In this document: piece after piece, positions 1 to 13,700 of the stretch
Position numbering within the stretch: the first letter of the stretch is position 1
Layout: every line of letters starts with the position of its first letter
NCBI GenBank assembly: GCA_036346375.1
Contig: JAYEVE010000103.1
Location: 62,001 to 126,000, forward strand
DNA: 64,000 bases
Source: Guadua angustifolia
Taxonomy: Eukaryota; Streptophyta; Magnoliopsida; Poales; Poaceae
Reading direction: 5' to 3'
Notes under the pieces: generated by a model
What the model was told of the DNA's origin: nothing
Database searches by the model: none
Seen by the model: the letters and a program-made list of their open reading frames with translations, nothing else
Translations under genes and position numbers: made by a program

Positions 1-225
1 TATCTAAAGCAAAACTATCTACCCACCTTTTTTAATAATTAATTTTTAATTAATTTTATAGAAATTAATAGTAAAAAATATAAAAGTAGATGGTATGCTG
101 CTACCATGTACTAGAGGAATAAACACTACTACAGGAAAATACATTCTCCATGTTACGAAGACAACTAATTGGCATATCCAATTTTCTAAAATTAATCGGT
201 ATAGTGCACTACCACATGGCTAGTA
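1..225. other. Flank of LARD1: AT-rich repeat remnant
   Basis: No coding potential is visible. Bases 13-75 resemble bases 14284-14350 on the other side of LARD1 in the same orientation (both hold ACTATCTACCCA followed by an AT-rich run and TTTTATAGAAA), so a direct repeat flanks the insertion. At 125 there is CACTACTACAGGAAAA, which looks like a CACTA-type terminal repeat, but no partner end was found. The last five bases (TAGTA) form the probable target-site duplication of the next element. Confidence 0.5.
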
Positions 226-3145
226 TGTAACACCCCGACGCTAGCCGCGCCACGAATGCTACCAAAAACCATAAATAACAAATGACACCTCTACGAAAAG
301 ACTGAGACGGCACTCAATCTCTAAACTCTTAAAGCACTAATAAAACTAAGCCACCGAAATTTACAAAATTTTGACATGACCTCTCTAGAACAGAGGACAA
401 CCACTCAGCAGACAAAAGAACAATAGCAGATATATGATATCATTCTAGCAGGTCCTTAGTTAATCAATCACACATCCAATAGAAATTAATAAACTCCACT
501 ACATAATTATTACAGGACAGGAACTCATTAAACATAATCACAACCAACCCCTTACAAGAATTTTCTCGAACTATTAATATCAGAACTATATATCAATATG
601 ATGGGACGGTGAAGATGTAAACGTGATTGTGCTACTACCCCCATCCATGCATGCCGGCTTCAATACACCTACAAACGTTAAATAACAAGCGTGAGTTTAA
701 ACTCAGCAAAGTACACGAGAATAACAAACCCAATTTATCGTAAGTAAAACAAGAGCTTAACCATAAGAGCAAGTAATGCAAATAAAACCACATCCGGACA
801 ATATGCATTTATACCCATTTAAAGCAATAACTTGACCATACCAAAAATTGCAGCAATCAAGCCAACAACTTGATAATAAAACCAATCAACGCCCAAAAAC
901 CATTACTTAACGCTAAATCACAACGTCTCCCGACTCAACCACCCCTTTTTGCAACTCAAACCATTTTCATCAACTTTAGTTGAGATCATAACTCGACTTC
1001 ACTCCACGATGGTCATATAACATAATTAGCAAGGCAATGAAATACGCTAATTCATTAAATTCAATTCAATCTCCCCTTTTGGGCAGAGTCCACGACTCAA
1101 CCTTCCTTTATCATAATCGCAACCCATATGACATACCATTTACCACAAAACTCAGTATTAAAGATGCAATGCACATGAATGCTCTTTTCGAAGCACGTAC
1201 GGGTACTACCGAGTGCCCACCCATCGGTGCGCACCCTCACGTCCCTTCCATCCCGTGGAAGGTGCATACTCTAACTGTCTTGCTCCCATTCACCTCGATG
1301 AATGAGACTACGAGATAGGACTTTCGTGTTCACTACGTGTGAACACAGAGGTCCGCATCAAAATGGGTCGCCTCTTCCTTTAATGAATGCACAATGCAAT
1401 TTACATGAATGAAATGCAACCTTTCATTCATTGCCAACACTTACATAACCACAACCACAAACATAAACATAGCCAATTCTCACATTCATAAGTTGCCAGC
1501 GGTACTAGTCTAATCAGATTCAACAATAAGACATGACAACACATTACAACGTTTCTATCATGCAATTAACGCAATTAATTTCAAACTACATTCATAATCA
1601 TCTAATCAATTTGCACACATACTCAATTCCATTCCCCAAACGGGGCACAGTTAAGTACAACTATTGTAAATTAACCACGAGTATCCACATACCCCCATCC
1701 TAGTTACTCACTGCAATATTAACAAAGGTACAGTAAACTCACCGAGATTAAAGCTTACTAGTGACCACTCGAATCCAATAGTTAGTCACGTCCTCGCAGG
1801 GACGATCACCAATATAACTCATACTCGCCACAATCAACAGAAATTAGCCATGAACAGATAAATAACAACGAACAACTCAATTAGGCACACAACTCGATGT
1901 ACTTGCCTTTTACCGGGAGGAGCGGAGTGGCGCAAGGAAGATGCTATGCCACTCCCGAAACTACTCCACCTGAAACAACCGTCGCAAAACGCTTTACAAA
2001 CTATACCCTTTTCAATAATGCTCTACGCCCCCAAACTACAACCACAAAAGCTCCACTTTTAGGTTGACTCGGATAAATATAATCTACACTATAGTGCCAA
2101 CAATTATCTCAAACAAAACAGAATTGCAAACTTAGATATAGACTAGGAAATAGCATCTTCATGCATTAGTTGAAGCTCACATCACCATAACTCCTAAGAA
2201 GGCAAAATATTGTTGCTTTACTAGACAAACAAGCCTGCCTTCTTGAATCATTAAATTCGGATACAAGCTTAATTAGCACTTGGCAATTCAAAGAAAACTT
2301 GAAAACTAGAACATCTCTTAGAATCATCATGTCAGTCATACAAATAGAATCACTAAAACTCTTACCATTTGATCTCAAGAAAATGAATTTCAGAAACATA
2401 TGCACCGCTCTGCCTAAAATACAAAACAAGAGCATTCATTCCATTGTATGCAAAATGCTATCTCGAACCATCTAAGCATATACCACTCGGATCAACACAT
2501 ATCGGTTCAATACTGACACGAGATTAGAGTCACTAGGAATCCATATACATCAGTAAGTCAATAGCCCCAACACACAATTCGCAATACAGTGATTCTTATT
2601 CTCACAAGCTCAACCATATATACACATTTACCCTAATGAACAAGAGCAAAGAGATTAATTTCCAAGTCACGCAATTTGTTCACAAAGGTCCAGTACTCGT
2701 CAACTCACTATCACAGCACACAAGAATATAAAACCTGTAAGCTAAATACCTCTAGATTACATTCGGTTAAGACTTAAGCTGCATCAAGCGATAACGACTA
2801 TTGTTGGCCTAGTTTGGAATACAATCACTAGCAGTAATAAGCACATTTTTGCTAATTCATAGTCACAAAAGAACCCAAAATGCCAGTATATGAAATATAA
2901 TGTTAAACATATCTATGCACTACTCTCTACTTCACCATGCCATACATCAAGATCCACTTTAGCAACTAAATACATGCACCTTCACTAGCATTCTTTAGCA
3001 AAGAATAAGGAATAACTAAAGGAGGTGCTACTATATGCATTAAACTCAGTCACAACATACTACCTTAAATCTGGACAACAAGGAATGAAATATCAACTAA
3101 ATAACCCTTCTAGGCATTTCCTCAAACACCTTAGCTACAACAATT

Positions 3146-6100
3146 TGTCGGGACCCGAATTCGCAATCCGGAAACCCTCTGTGTTTTCAGACTAGTCCCG
3201 TGATCGAGAGCTAGTGCCCACAGTTAACAAAGATGAATATCACAATCATACACAACGGAATAATAAATAAAGTATTCATCTTTTAATATAACATGTTGAA
3301 CAACCTTAAGGTCAACTTACAATTGTGAAGCCTAGATGGCTTCAACTCAGAGTAAAACGAATAGCAGCGGAACGAAGAACGTCGGTTAATCCCATCAAAA
3401 TACCACAGGCATTTGACAAGGTTCAACTCCTAGATATTCGCCTTCTTGCAGAACTTCTCCTTCTTCGAAGACAAAGAGTTCTCCTCAACTGTTGATGTTT
3501 TGTTAAAGCAAGGGTGAGTACACAACCGTACTCAACAAGTCATGCACATAATGCAGTTCTATTACTACATGCATGGCTTATTCCAAAGGAATGGCTGAAT
3601 GGTTCTTTTGCAATAAAGCAACATTCACAAATAATCATAATAGATAGAAAAGCAGTAAAACAAATAATACCCATAATAAATTTCGTAATCATTCTCAAGT
3701 AAAACATTTCTCATTCTTAACCAATTTCCATATCACATTGCTCACGTTCCCATCCTCATTTTTATCAAAAGCTAACCCTTGATTGTAATCCCCGTGCAAT
3801 GTCCAATACCGTGGACTCGGCTATTCGAATAGTTTTCACACTCTGCAGAGGTTGTACACTTTACCCACAAGATACAATCAACTCACCACATCAGCCGTGA
3901 ATCGCCATACAAGAGTATGTGAATGAGCGATCATAACAAAGCCTTTCAGAAACTTCTAGCTCAACCTGGGAACCTCTCCGGGTTGCCTTCACTATCACTT
4001 CCCTCACGCTGAGCCGAAGTATAGGACCGACGAACACCGTTGGATAGGATACCAAGCCGCAGCACAGGCACGCTCCCCCATACAGTTACCACCGTGTAAC
4101 TGCCACCCCGAGGTATCAAAGGTGAGATATCAGAATCCTACTAAACTAGGTCTTCCCATTCAGACATGTGGTTGTATGAGTGACTCAGGTCAAAGGCTTG
4201 CAAGGTGAAGTCCTTAACTACACCCACCGGGTGCGCTCGCACGCACCCGGACAAAGCCGACTAGTCAAGAACGATCGGACCCGGCCATGCAGGATGGCCA
4301 CCTCCCAGAAGACCCGTTGTGCGTTTCACAACGCTGTTGAAGAAACTGCGTCGACCGAAAACGAAGAGTCCATCCTGGAACACCTGTGTTTCAGGACGGC
4401 CCCGGGGCTACTGACGAATACTCATACCAAGGGTACCCCGCGCCAAAGTATACGCCCATTTCAAGATTATATTTTAAATCTTCTGGAGCATTCCGACCGG
4501 GCCACTGGTCGGATGACCTCGCGGACACCAAACGGGCTCCTGGTCAGGAATTCCCATAGGCTCCGATCGGACCCCCGGACCGAGCCTCGATACATCTTCA
4601 CTGCTTGATGGACAACTCCAAGCCGGCCGCTTGTCCCATGGACACGACGCCCCATGCCGGGTAGGTAGCTCCTTCCCGACGTGGCACAAGGGCCGCTAGG
4701 ACGAACACGCGATCCGTCGCCTCGTCAGGCACAGTGGAGGGACGCGCTCCGTCCCAAGGCAAACACGGCGGACAACGTCAGCATCTGACAGGCGAACAGA
4801 GGGCAGGTACGTACCTTTCCAACGGGACATTATCGGCTGTGTCTACCAACCTAGCGTGGGACGAACAGGAAATGTCAGTCATCAAGACCAAAGACCGGGA
4901 ATCCCGGATGTAACCTACCCCTACCTTTTTTGTTCTTCTCCCGTGTAACCTGCCCCCTCCGACTATATAAAGGGAGGTAGGCCCTCAGGGACAGGGGGAG
5001 ACCTCTCGATATTCCGCCTTTTATCCCATTCACCCTCCAGACCCCATCCGGGCTGCCCGACCCGAGCGGGCGTTCATCCCTCCCAGGTCTCCTCATTCGG
5101 ACGAGCGCTAGGGGCCTGTCCTTAGCTCTCGCTTGTAATCCACCACACCCAGATCAACGAGATCCATCACCACGAACTGGAAGTAGGGACATTCAGCCTG
5201 AACCAGTATAAATCTTGGACTCCCGAGTCTAACCATTCAAGGAGCGGGGACGTGCGGCCTCTAGACTTACAAATCTACTTGCCGGTTATCGAAGCACCGA
5301 CAGAGGGCTAGGTTGAAAAGACGATGGGTAGATTCTAGAACATAGCTTTGACGGCAACGGGGACCCAAAGCACTCCAAAAATGGACTAAACAGTGAATGA
5401 TGACCCACCGGACAGGACAACACGGCCGAAGCAAACTAAATTGGGTGGCAGCAAAAGACAGCGCGTGGTGGCGGCAAAAGGCGGCGGCCGACGAATAAAA
5501 AGAATTTTGGTAGTTGCAACAGCAAAGGTAAAATGTCCATCACATAGAACGCGACGAGACGAACTCAACAATATAGGCGGATTTGGCGGCGACCCACCGG
5601 ATTGATCACAAACTGCCGATGAACGGCTCCCGGAGCTAATAGATCAAACGGGCATAACTATTAAAATAATAGACGAAACCTAACCAAATTTTACAGAGAG
5701 CTATCTGGGAATATTTGGCACATTATGACATGAACGGATCTGAGTTTTACCTTCTGGATCAACGGGGAACGCGCGACGAAGTTTTCTGCCGTCCACAACA
5801 CAGTCTGATCGGAGAAAAGAATTTTCTGCGCAAAATCATGAGGTCAAAACCATGGGCTAGGGTGAGCACCATGTATAGTACATCAAGAGGAGTCTACCAT
5901 AAAAATTCCACGGCCAAACTCGTAAAAACGAGGGAGAACAGCCTCCGGCAAAATTTGATTTTTGGGCGGCCGTAACGTTTGATTCCATGAACCAAATTGC
6001 ACGAAAGTTGAAAGGGCGACAGAGGGTACCATAGAGCACAAGGTGACACAGTCAGATCACCAAATATTGCGACGAGCCGATCAGGAACGCGACGCCAAAA

Positions 6101-7510
6101 CAGGCCGACGTTGGGGGCGGCGCGGACTGCTCGGTGCGCCGGCGGTGCTCTGTTTGGAATATTCCAAAACTGTTTCACAGGGGTGTTACAACCATCATGG
6201 GGGTGCTCCACAAGAAATTTGAGGATGAACGGAGTTCGGGAGCGCCCGGTAGAGTTCGCTGAAGTTCACACCGGAGTTGGGGAAGAAGGTTTGCCGAGGG
6301 AGATCCGTTACGATTCTGATGCTGATCTTTGAGTATAATGTGGAGAATGAGGAGAGGCGACTAGGGTTCAATTCTCAGCTACAAATGAGCAATGGATCAA
6401 CGGGAAAATCTCGTCGGAGTTGGGAAAGAAATCGGTGGCCAGAGGTGCTCCAGTAGGTATTTGCAAAATCTGATTTTACTGGATGTATAGGACATCAAAA
6501 GGAAGCTCTGGTAAAAATTTCAGATCGAAATAAGATCGGGAGTGGCCAGGAGAGCTCGTCGAGTTGAAAATAATAGCTTATACAGGGAGATCCAGAACTT
6601 AGATGGAGAAAATTCCAATTGGGTTGTAAAGAGAACACACGTAGAAATTTGTGCTTTAATTTATAGGGCGATCGGACCAGCGGATCGTCAGAAAAAGCTC
6701 GCCGGAGTTACGACTGAAAATCGCCTCTGAAACGGCCGGAGTTACTATTCATTTAATCCGAAATACTAAATATCACCAATAAAATCGAAATAAATAACAA
6801 ACGACCGTTCAAAAATCCGGCAAAAATCTGAAACGTGACCCACAGCCTTAGTAACACAAATAAAATATTATTACATAAAATAATATTTTTATTCGTGTAC
6901 AGTAAATACTTTTATACTGTTTTTAATATCTTTTTAATTTGGAAAATACTAAAACAACCCCAAAAATTCTAAGAAAATTCAGGGAGTTTAATTAGGACAT
7001 TTTGAGATTAACTAAAATATTTTGGTACTACCAAATATTTTATTTTTATATCAACATATTTTTTTTGTTAAAGCTTTCGGGAAAGGTTTAGAAAATATAT
7101 AATTTGATAAATGTAGGAAATTTCACAGAAATTCCCTTAGTTTTATTTATATTAAATAAGATAGTTTTAGCAAAACTAAATCTTTTATTTTGTCTCTAAA
7201 CTATATTTTTAATTGATGAGACTTTTGGAAAGGTTTTGAAATCAGGATTTTAACAAATAATAGGAAAATTCTCCGAAGTTCCTTGTGATATATTTTTTTA
7301 AAAAATTAATTCCAACTTAAATAGGGTTTTTATTTTTTTTAAGGAAATAGTTTTAAGTTTTTCTAAAAATAGGCAAAAGTCTTTTTCTTTTGAACTCTAG
7401 AGAAATCTAGAAAATAAAGAGGAGATAAATAAACTTTGAGACAACCGATAAAAATAATAATTTAAAATATTTTTTATCCTATTTTTGAAATGAAATTTTG
7501 GGGTGTTACA
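3146..7510 (+). mobile_element. 4.4-kb LTR-type insertion with mixed termini
   Basis: Bounded by a perfect five-base duplication CAATT (3141-3145 and 7511-7515); the uninterrupted site is seen in the other LTR near 13567. It begins TGTCGGGACC and ends GGGTGTTACA. Bases 3146-5302 look like one LTR of the TGGCGCC-primer family also present at 37915-53306: shared blocks include a GAGTAC...GTACTC hairpin near 3512, a CTCTGCAGAGGTTGTACACT block near 3840, a TATA box at 4964, and the U5 phrase CTAGACTTACAAAT near 5262. This part ends CCGACA, the inverse of its TGTCGG start. The remainder (5303-7510) is unrelated to that LTR and becomes AT-rich toward a TGTTACA end like those at 15896 and 35612. No coding region is recognised. 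Either a chimeric element or a composite after deletion. Confidence 0.65.
4941..4975 (+). promoter_or_regulatory. LTR core promoter (TATA box)
   Basis: TATATAAA at 4964-4971 sits in GACTATATAAAGGG, just after CCGTGTAACCTGCC. The same phrase and TATA box recur at 52940-52970 in the related LTR, about 340 bases before that LTR's end in both copies, a normal position for an LTR promoter. Conservation between two diverged copies supports function in the parent family. Confidence 0.6.
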
Positions 7511-7549
7511 CAATTCATCCATAAGCTAGACCCCCACCTCCACTTACCA

Positions 7550-7830
7550 CAAGAAGGGAGAGGAAGAAGGAGGAAGTGCTGCTGCAAGCATCGCCTCTCG
7601 CCGCCAGCCGGCAGCTGCTCTGCACGAGAGCCAAGGGAGGAGCTGGGGCGACGCCAGGAGGAGGAAGGACGCGGGAGGAGCGGCCAGGCGGGGATGGCCA
7701 GGAGGTCGTCGGCAAGGCTGGGCCGAGGGGCACTCAGGGCGACTCGGGAGGTGGCGCTGGCTGGGACTGGGAGCAAAGGCGGCCCGGTTGGGGAGGAGGA
7801 GTCGCCCAGGAACCAAAGAATCAGAGAAAG
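7550..7830. other. GC-rich variable segment of LARD1 3' LTR
   Basis: GC-rich and purine-rich on this strand. It gives overlapping open frames of 100-142 codons in several phases, the signature of base composition rather than a gene. The matching segment of the partner LTR (about 13612-13955) differs by many insertions, deletions and substitutions although flanking LTR sequence is nearly identical. Confidence 0.6.
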
Positions 7831-8086
7831 GGAGGAGAAGAAGTCGGCCAGCTGGGGAAAAAGACAGCCAAGAGATTTTCAACCACACACAGGAAAGAGA
7901 GAGAGAGAGAGGGGTTAGGTGAGAAGTAGGTGGGGAGGGGAAATTCCAGAAAAACCCCTCCCACTCCTAAAACCCTAACCCTAGCACTCCCAAATGGACC
8001 GGGCACCCTCGTGATTACCTGCCAGATGAGCCCCAGATCAGACGGCGGAAAGCCCAAAATTTGGGGCGAGGTTTCGCAGTATTACA

Positions 8087-8103
8087 CTCTCCCCTTTAAA
8101 AGG
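8087..8103 (-). other. Polypurine tract of LARD1
   Basis: On the minus strand this reads as purine-rich AAAGGGGAGAG directly next to the 3' LTR. It is the expected site for plus-strand DNA priming. LARD2 and LARD3 have the same type of tract at 30030 and 60829. Confidence 0.75.
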
Positions 8104-10698
8104 AATTCGGCCCCGAATTCGAAGAATGCCAACTATGCAAAACAAAGACACAAAGGTCTTAACCTTCTTTACCACCTCACAACACACTCGCAAAAACTCC
8201 AACGGCTAACAAAACGATTTGACTTAGCCCATTTAAGTGCAACTTCTTACGCAAGAACTCAATCAAAATCAATTCAATAGGTCAAAATCCCAAAGGACCA
8301 CCGCCCAAGGTAAATGCTCACTACAGAACATTACACAGCAAATTAAGAAATCCTTCGGTACAACCATCATAACCCAAAAGTGCAGTCACACGTTAGAAAT
8401 GGTGACATAATTACCATCAACTTTCAAGTAGTTCACTAATAAGGGTTAAACAAGCACCACCAAGGAACCACATCAAAAGTATACTCCTCAATTAATATCC
8501 ACCTAATATCCCTGATTCTCTTTAGCAAAACTAACCACTTTCATCCTCTTCAAATAATGTGATAAAATGCACACCAAGGAAAACTCAACTTTCAAGAGGA
8601 ACACTGCATTGAACTTTTACAGCTGCAATCCCCATGACCAAAGAAAACTCAATTCTCATTATTATACTCAACACTATACTAGAAACTTCCATATCCTTTA
8701 ACTCCAGCTAGAACACAAAGGAAATACAATTCCCGCTTTGACCAAATGAACCACGTACATCACCTTGAACCCAAAGCATTAAAATCTACCTGAGAGAGGA
8801 TCTTGATAGAGCTCAATCATCACTCATATTCTTCTTCCAAAGCCAAATTCGCAAGAGAGGACCCGATTCTCGAACATCATATAAATCGCCTTTAACACTC
8901 TCAAATCAATGCAATAAAATTCACCTCAGGGAAACTCCAATTAAAAGAGAAACTCCACACAAATCGCTGACAGAAGCTCTCGTAAACCAAGAAACAACCC
9001 AGGTTACTTTAATCAAGGCAAAGTCTCTCACGCAAACTCAAAATCAACATTTTGGAAGAGAAGACAAAATTCCAGGTCACACATCCAGGCACGCAATCAC
9101 CAATCTTTTCTTCCAAGAAACAGGAACTTATTCCCAACGAAACCACTTATGAAACCTTCCTAAAATAACTTAGTTCCTACGCTAAAACATAATCCAGCCT
9201 TGCATTTTCCGAGCGTAAATCCCACGGTTTAATATCCCCGGTTCATTCAACCAATAAATACTTTTTAACAACTCGATGTGATACCCACCAGCCATATTCC
9301 ATAGATAAACTCCCAGATAGACATTTGCCAAAGACAAAAACCTCATCATTCATACAACCATTCCATATATATTCATTCTTTAATTTCACATCAAGCAGAT
9401 CATTTTGTTGATCCACAATTTAATTGACCTATAAGCAACATAAACCAACAACTCTTATGTCTTTACGCCAATACTCTCCAGTACTTTACATCAACACCTT
9501 GCTATAATAAATTCATCCACAGAAGATTCTAGACCTTCTCAATCATGGTCAATACTAGACTTACCGGAACACAAATCTCGCACTTCCGATCAATTTTCAT
9601 GATTCACCACCACTGGAATAACTCTAATCAACTTTTCACTTTAAAATCACCTACCATTCCGATTAGTCATTCTGTACCACACAATAAATTTGGGTGCCTT
9701 TATATAATCAACAACTCACGTTAACAGAATCAGTAACCCACATCATCAAAAGTCTCTAACAACTCATCATACACTTAACGTCTTAAACGTCCCCGTGTCA
9801 CGTACTCAACCTTTGAGGAAATCCACGATTATTAAAGCATGAGTAACGGCAAAACCATTTTTCCTTCCAGAAAACTCAACCATAAATCTCAAGAGAATTC
9901 GACTCTCGAATTACCAAACTCTGACGAGAAACAATTCCTTAAACAAATCTCCAGACTTACAACTTCCAAGAAGGAGGATAGATACAAGGGGAAAACGAAA
10001 TGATCCACCACGTCCTTCCCGATCAAACCTTAACACCAAAGATCCACACGATTTAAGTTTTACACCAAATAAACTTCAATAACTTTCTTAAATGGAGAGA
10101 ACAACAACTACAATAGTTTTCTCTACAAGGCAACCAACGATAACCAACAAAAACCAAAGAAACCAACGAAACCGAACTCCAGAACAGTAAAAGCAATCCA
10201 AAAAGATTCATCACCAAACTTTTCTCCTTGCCTCCAAAAGAATGAAGCCAAAAGAAACCGACCTTCTCCACTCACACTCCAAACTATGCCACAACAAACA
10301 ACGACCCTCACCTCGAGAGGTTCTCATACTTCAAAGGGGGCTTTAACCGGTCACACCAACATCCAAGACCCTTAACACAGACCAAAGCATGAGGACGAAA
10401 ACATAATGATTCAAACAATCCATTTACAATCAAAGCAATATGCAACAATAATTTAACATGCAATCATCAAAGCTTAAATGCAACATTTAAGCGTAATGCA
10501 ATGATACCCATCCTTCCATCAGGCACCGAGTGTGTCAAGTTTTAAATTAATGAACCACACTATTCCAGATTTTAAGGTTATTGCCCTGAGGCCAAATTTT
10601 AAAAGTAAATACCTATGCCATGTTTCTAATTCCACACATCAACTTTTAGTTTACTCTAGAGTAAATTACTAAATTCACATACCACGGACCTAAAGCCC
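8104..10698 (-). other. Non-coding interior of LARD1
   Basis: About 2.6 kb with no frame resembling gag or pol on either strand; the longest open frames are about 70 codons and not conserved. The same sequence recurs, diverged, in LARD2 (24085-25909 and 29931-30042, plus) and in the inverted piece 25910-26468. Bases 10490-10698 are the conserved leader next to the primer site. Serves as the reference for the intact interior, showing that LARD2 lost about 500 bases where its inverted segment lies. Confidence 0.75.
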
Positions 10699-10710
10699 AC
10701 TCTGATACCA
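10699..10710 (-). other. Primer-binding site of LARD1 (iMet type)
   Basis: Reads TGGTATCAGAGT on the minus strand, two bases from the end of the 5' LTR. It differs at one base from TGGTATCAGAGC, the sequence complementary to the 3' end of plant initiator tRNA-Met used by many plant LTR retrotransposons. Confidence 0.8.
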
Positions 10711-10712
10711 AC

Positions 10713-13700
10713 TGTAGCACCCAGACGCCAGCCGCGCCACGAATGCTACCAAAAACCATAAATAACGAATGACACCTCTACGAAAAGACTGAGACGGCAC
10801 TCAATCTCTAAACTCTTAAAACACTAATAAAACTAAGCCACCGAAATTTACAAAATTTCGGCATGACCTCTCTAGAACAGAGGACATCCACTCAGCAGAC
10901 AAAAGAACAATAGCAGATATATGATATCATTCTAGCAGGTCCTTAGTTAATCAATCACACATCCAATAGAAATTAATAAACTCCACCACATAATTATTAC
11001 AGGACAGGAACTCATTAAACATAACCGCAATCAACCCCTTACAAGAATTTTCTCGAGCTATTAAGATCAGAACTATATATCAATATGATGGGACGGTGAT
11101 GATGTAAACGTGATTGTGCTACTACCCCCATCCATGCATGCCGGCTTCAATACACCTACAAACGTTAAATAATAAGCGTGAGTTTAAACTCAACAAAGTA
11201 CACGAGAATAACAAACCCAATTTATCGTAAGTAAAACAGGAGCTTACCCATAAGAGCAAGTAATGCAAATAAAACCACATCCGGACAATATACATTTATA
11301 CCCATTTGAAGAAATAACTTGACCATACCAAAAATTGCTGCAATCAAGCCATCAACTTGATAATAAAACCAATCAACGCCCAAGAACCATTACTTAACAC
11401 TAAATCACAATGTCTCCCGACTCAACCACCCCTTTTTGCAACTCAAACCATTTTCATCAACTTTAGTTGAGATCATAACTCGACATCACTCCACGATGGT
11501 CATATAACATAATTAGCAAGGCAATGAAATGCGCTAATTCATTAAATTCAATTCAATCTCCCCATTTGGGCGGAGTCCACGACTCAACCTTCCATTATCA
11601 TAATCGCAACCCATATGACGTACCATTTACCACAAAACTCAGTATTAAAGATGCAATGCACGTGAATGCTCTTTTCAATGCACGTCGCAGATCGCTGAAA
11701 GTGCCCACCCGTCTTGTGGACCTCACGCCCCTTCCATCCCGTGGAAGGTGCCTACTCTTATTGTCTCGCTCCCATTCACCTCGCATCAGAATGGGTCGCC
11801 TCTTCCTTTAATGAATGCACAATGCAATTTACATGAATGAAATGCAACCTTTCATTCATTGCCAACACTTACATAACCATAACCACATACATAAACATAG
11901 CCAATTCTCACATTCATAAGTTGCCAACGGTACTAGTCTAATCAGATTCAATAATAAGACATGACAACACATTACAACATTTCTGTCATTCAATTAACGC
12001 AATTAATTTCAAACTACATTCATAATCATCTAATCGATTCGCACACATACTCAATTCCATTCCCCAGACGGGGCACAGTTAAGTACAACTATTGTAAATT
12101 AACCACGAGTATCCACGTACCCCCATCCTAGTTACTCACTGCAATATTAACAAAGGTATAGTAAACTCACCGAGATTAAGGCTTACTAGTGACCACTCGA
12201 ATCCAATAGCTAGTCACGTCCTCAAAGGGACAATCACCAATATAACTCATACTTGCCACAATCAACAGAAATTAGCCATGAACAGATAAATAACAATGAA
12301 CAACTCAATTAGGCACACAACTCGATGTACTTGCCTTTTACCGGGAGGAGCGGAGTGGTGCGAGGAAGATGCTATGCCACTCCCGAAACTACTCCACCTG
12401 AAACAACCGTCGCAAAACGCTTTACAAACTATACCCTTTTCAATAATGCTCTACGCCCCCAAACTACAGCCACGAAAGCTCCACTTTTAGGTTGACTTGG
12501 ATAAATATAATCTACACTATAGTGCCAACAATTATCTCAAACAAAACAGAATTGCAAACTTAGATATAGACTAGGAAATAGCATCTTCATGCATTAGTTG
12601 AAGCACACATCACCATAACTCCTAAGAAGGCAAAATATTGTTGCTTTACTAGACAAACAAGCCTGCCTTCTTGAATCATTAAATTCGGATACAAGCTTAG
12701 CACTTGGCAATTCAAAGAAAACTTGAAAACTAGAACATCTCTTAGAATCATCATGTCAGCCATACAAATAGAATCACTAAAACTCTTACCATTTGATCTC
12801 AAGAAAATGAAATCAGAAACATATGCACCGCTCTCTGCCTAAAATACAAAAACAAGAGTATTCATTCCAATGTATGCAAAATGCTAGCTCGAACCATCTA
12901 AGCATATACCACTCTGGATCAACACATATCGGTTCAATACTGACACGAGATTAGAGTCACTAGGAATTCATATACCTCAGTAAGTCAATAGCCCCAACAC
13001 ACAATTCACAATATGGTGATTCTTATTCTCACAAGCTCAACCTATATGCACATTTACCCTAATGAACAAGAGCATAGAGATTAATTTCCAAGTCACGCAA
13101 TTTGCTCACAAAGGTCCAGTACTTGTCAACTCACAATCACAGCACGCAAGAATATAAAACCTGTAAGCTAAATACCTCTAGATTACATTCGGTTAAGACT
13201 TAAGCTGCATCAAGCGATAACGACTATTGTCGGCCTAGTTTGGAATACAATCACTAGCAGTAATAAGCACATTTTTGCTAATTCATAGTCACAAAAGAAC
13301 CCAAAATGTTAGTATATGAAATATAATGCTAAACATATATATGCACTACTCTCTACTTCAGTCATGCCATACATCAGTATCCACTTTAGCAACTAACTAC
13401 ATGCACCATCACTAGCATTCTTTAGCAAGAATAAGGAATAACTAAAGGAGGTGCTACTATATGCATTAAACTCACCACAACATACTACCTCAAATCTGGA
13501 TAGCAAGGAATGAAATATCAACTAAATAACCCTTGTAAGCATTTCCTCAAACACCTTAGCTACAACAATTCATCCATAAGCTAGACCCCACCTCCACTTA
13601 CCACAAGAAGGAGAGGAAGAAGGAGGAAGTGCTCGCTGCCATCGCCTCTCTCACGCCACATCGGTCTTCTTGCTTGCCGCCGGCGTTGCTCTCTTGGTCT

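Larger units (their letters stand above)
226..8086 (-). repeat. 3' LTR of LARD1, interrupted
   Basis: Read on the minus strand it starts TGTAATACTG at 8086 and ends GGGGTGTTACA at 226. Collinear with 10713-14210 except for the insertion at 3146-7510. It holds the complete three-stem-loop block (1213-1346) that is partly deleted in the 5' LTR, and a GC-rich segment at about 7550-7830 that differs strongly from its counterpart in the 5' LTR. Confidence 0.87.

Noticed and set aside
7490..7929. 117-142-codon frames in LARD1 3' LTR
   Set aside because: Same GC-rich LTR segment; not conserved in the partner LTR at 13629-14053 beyond the shared LTR ends.
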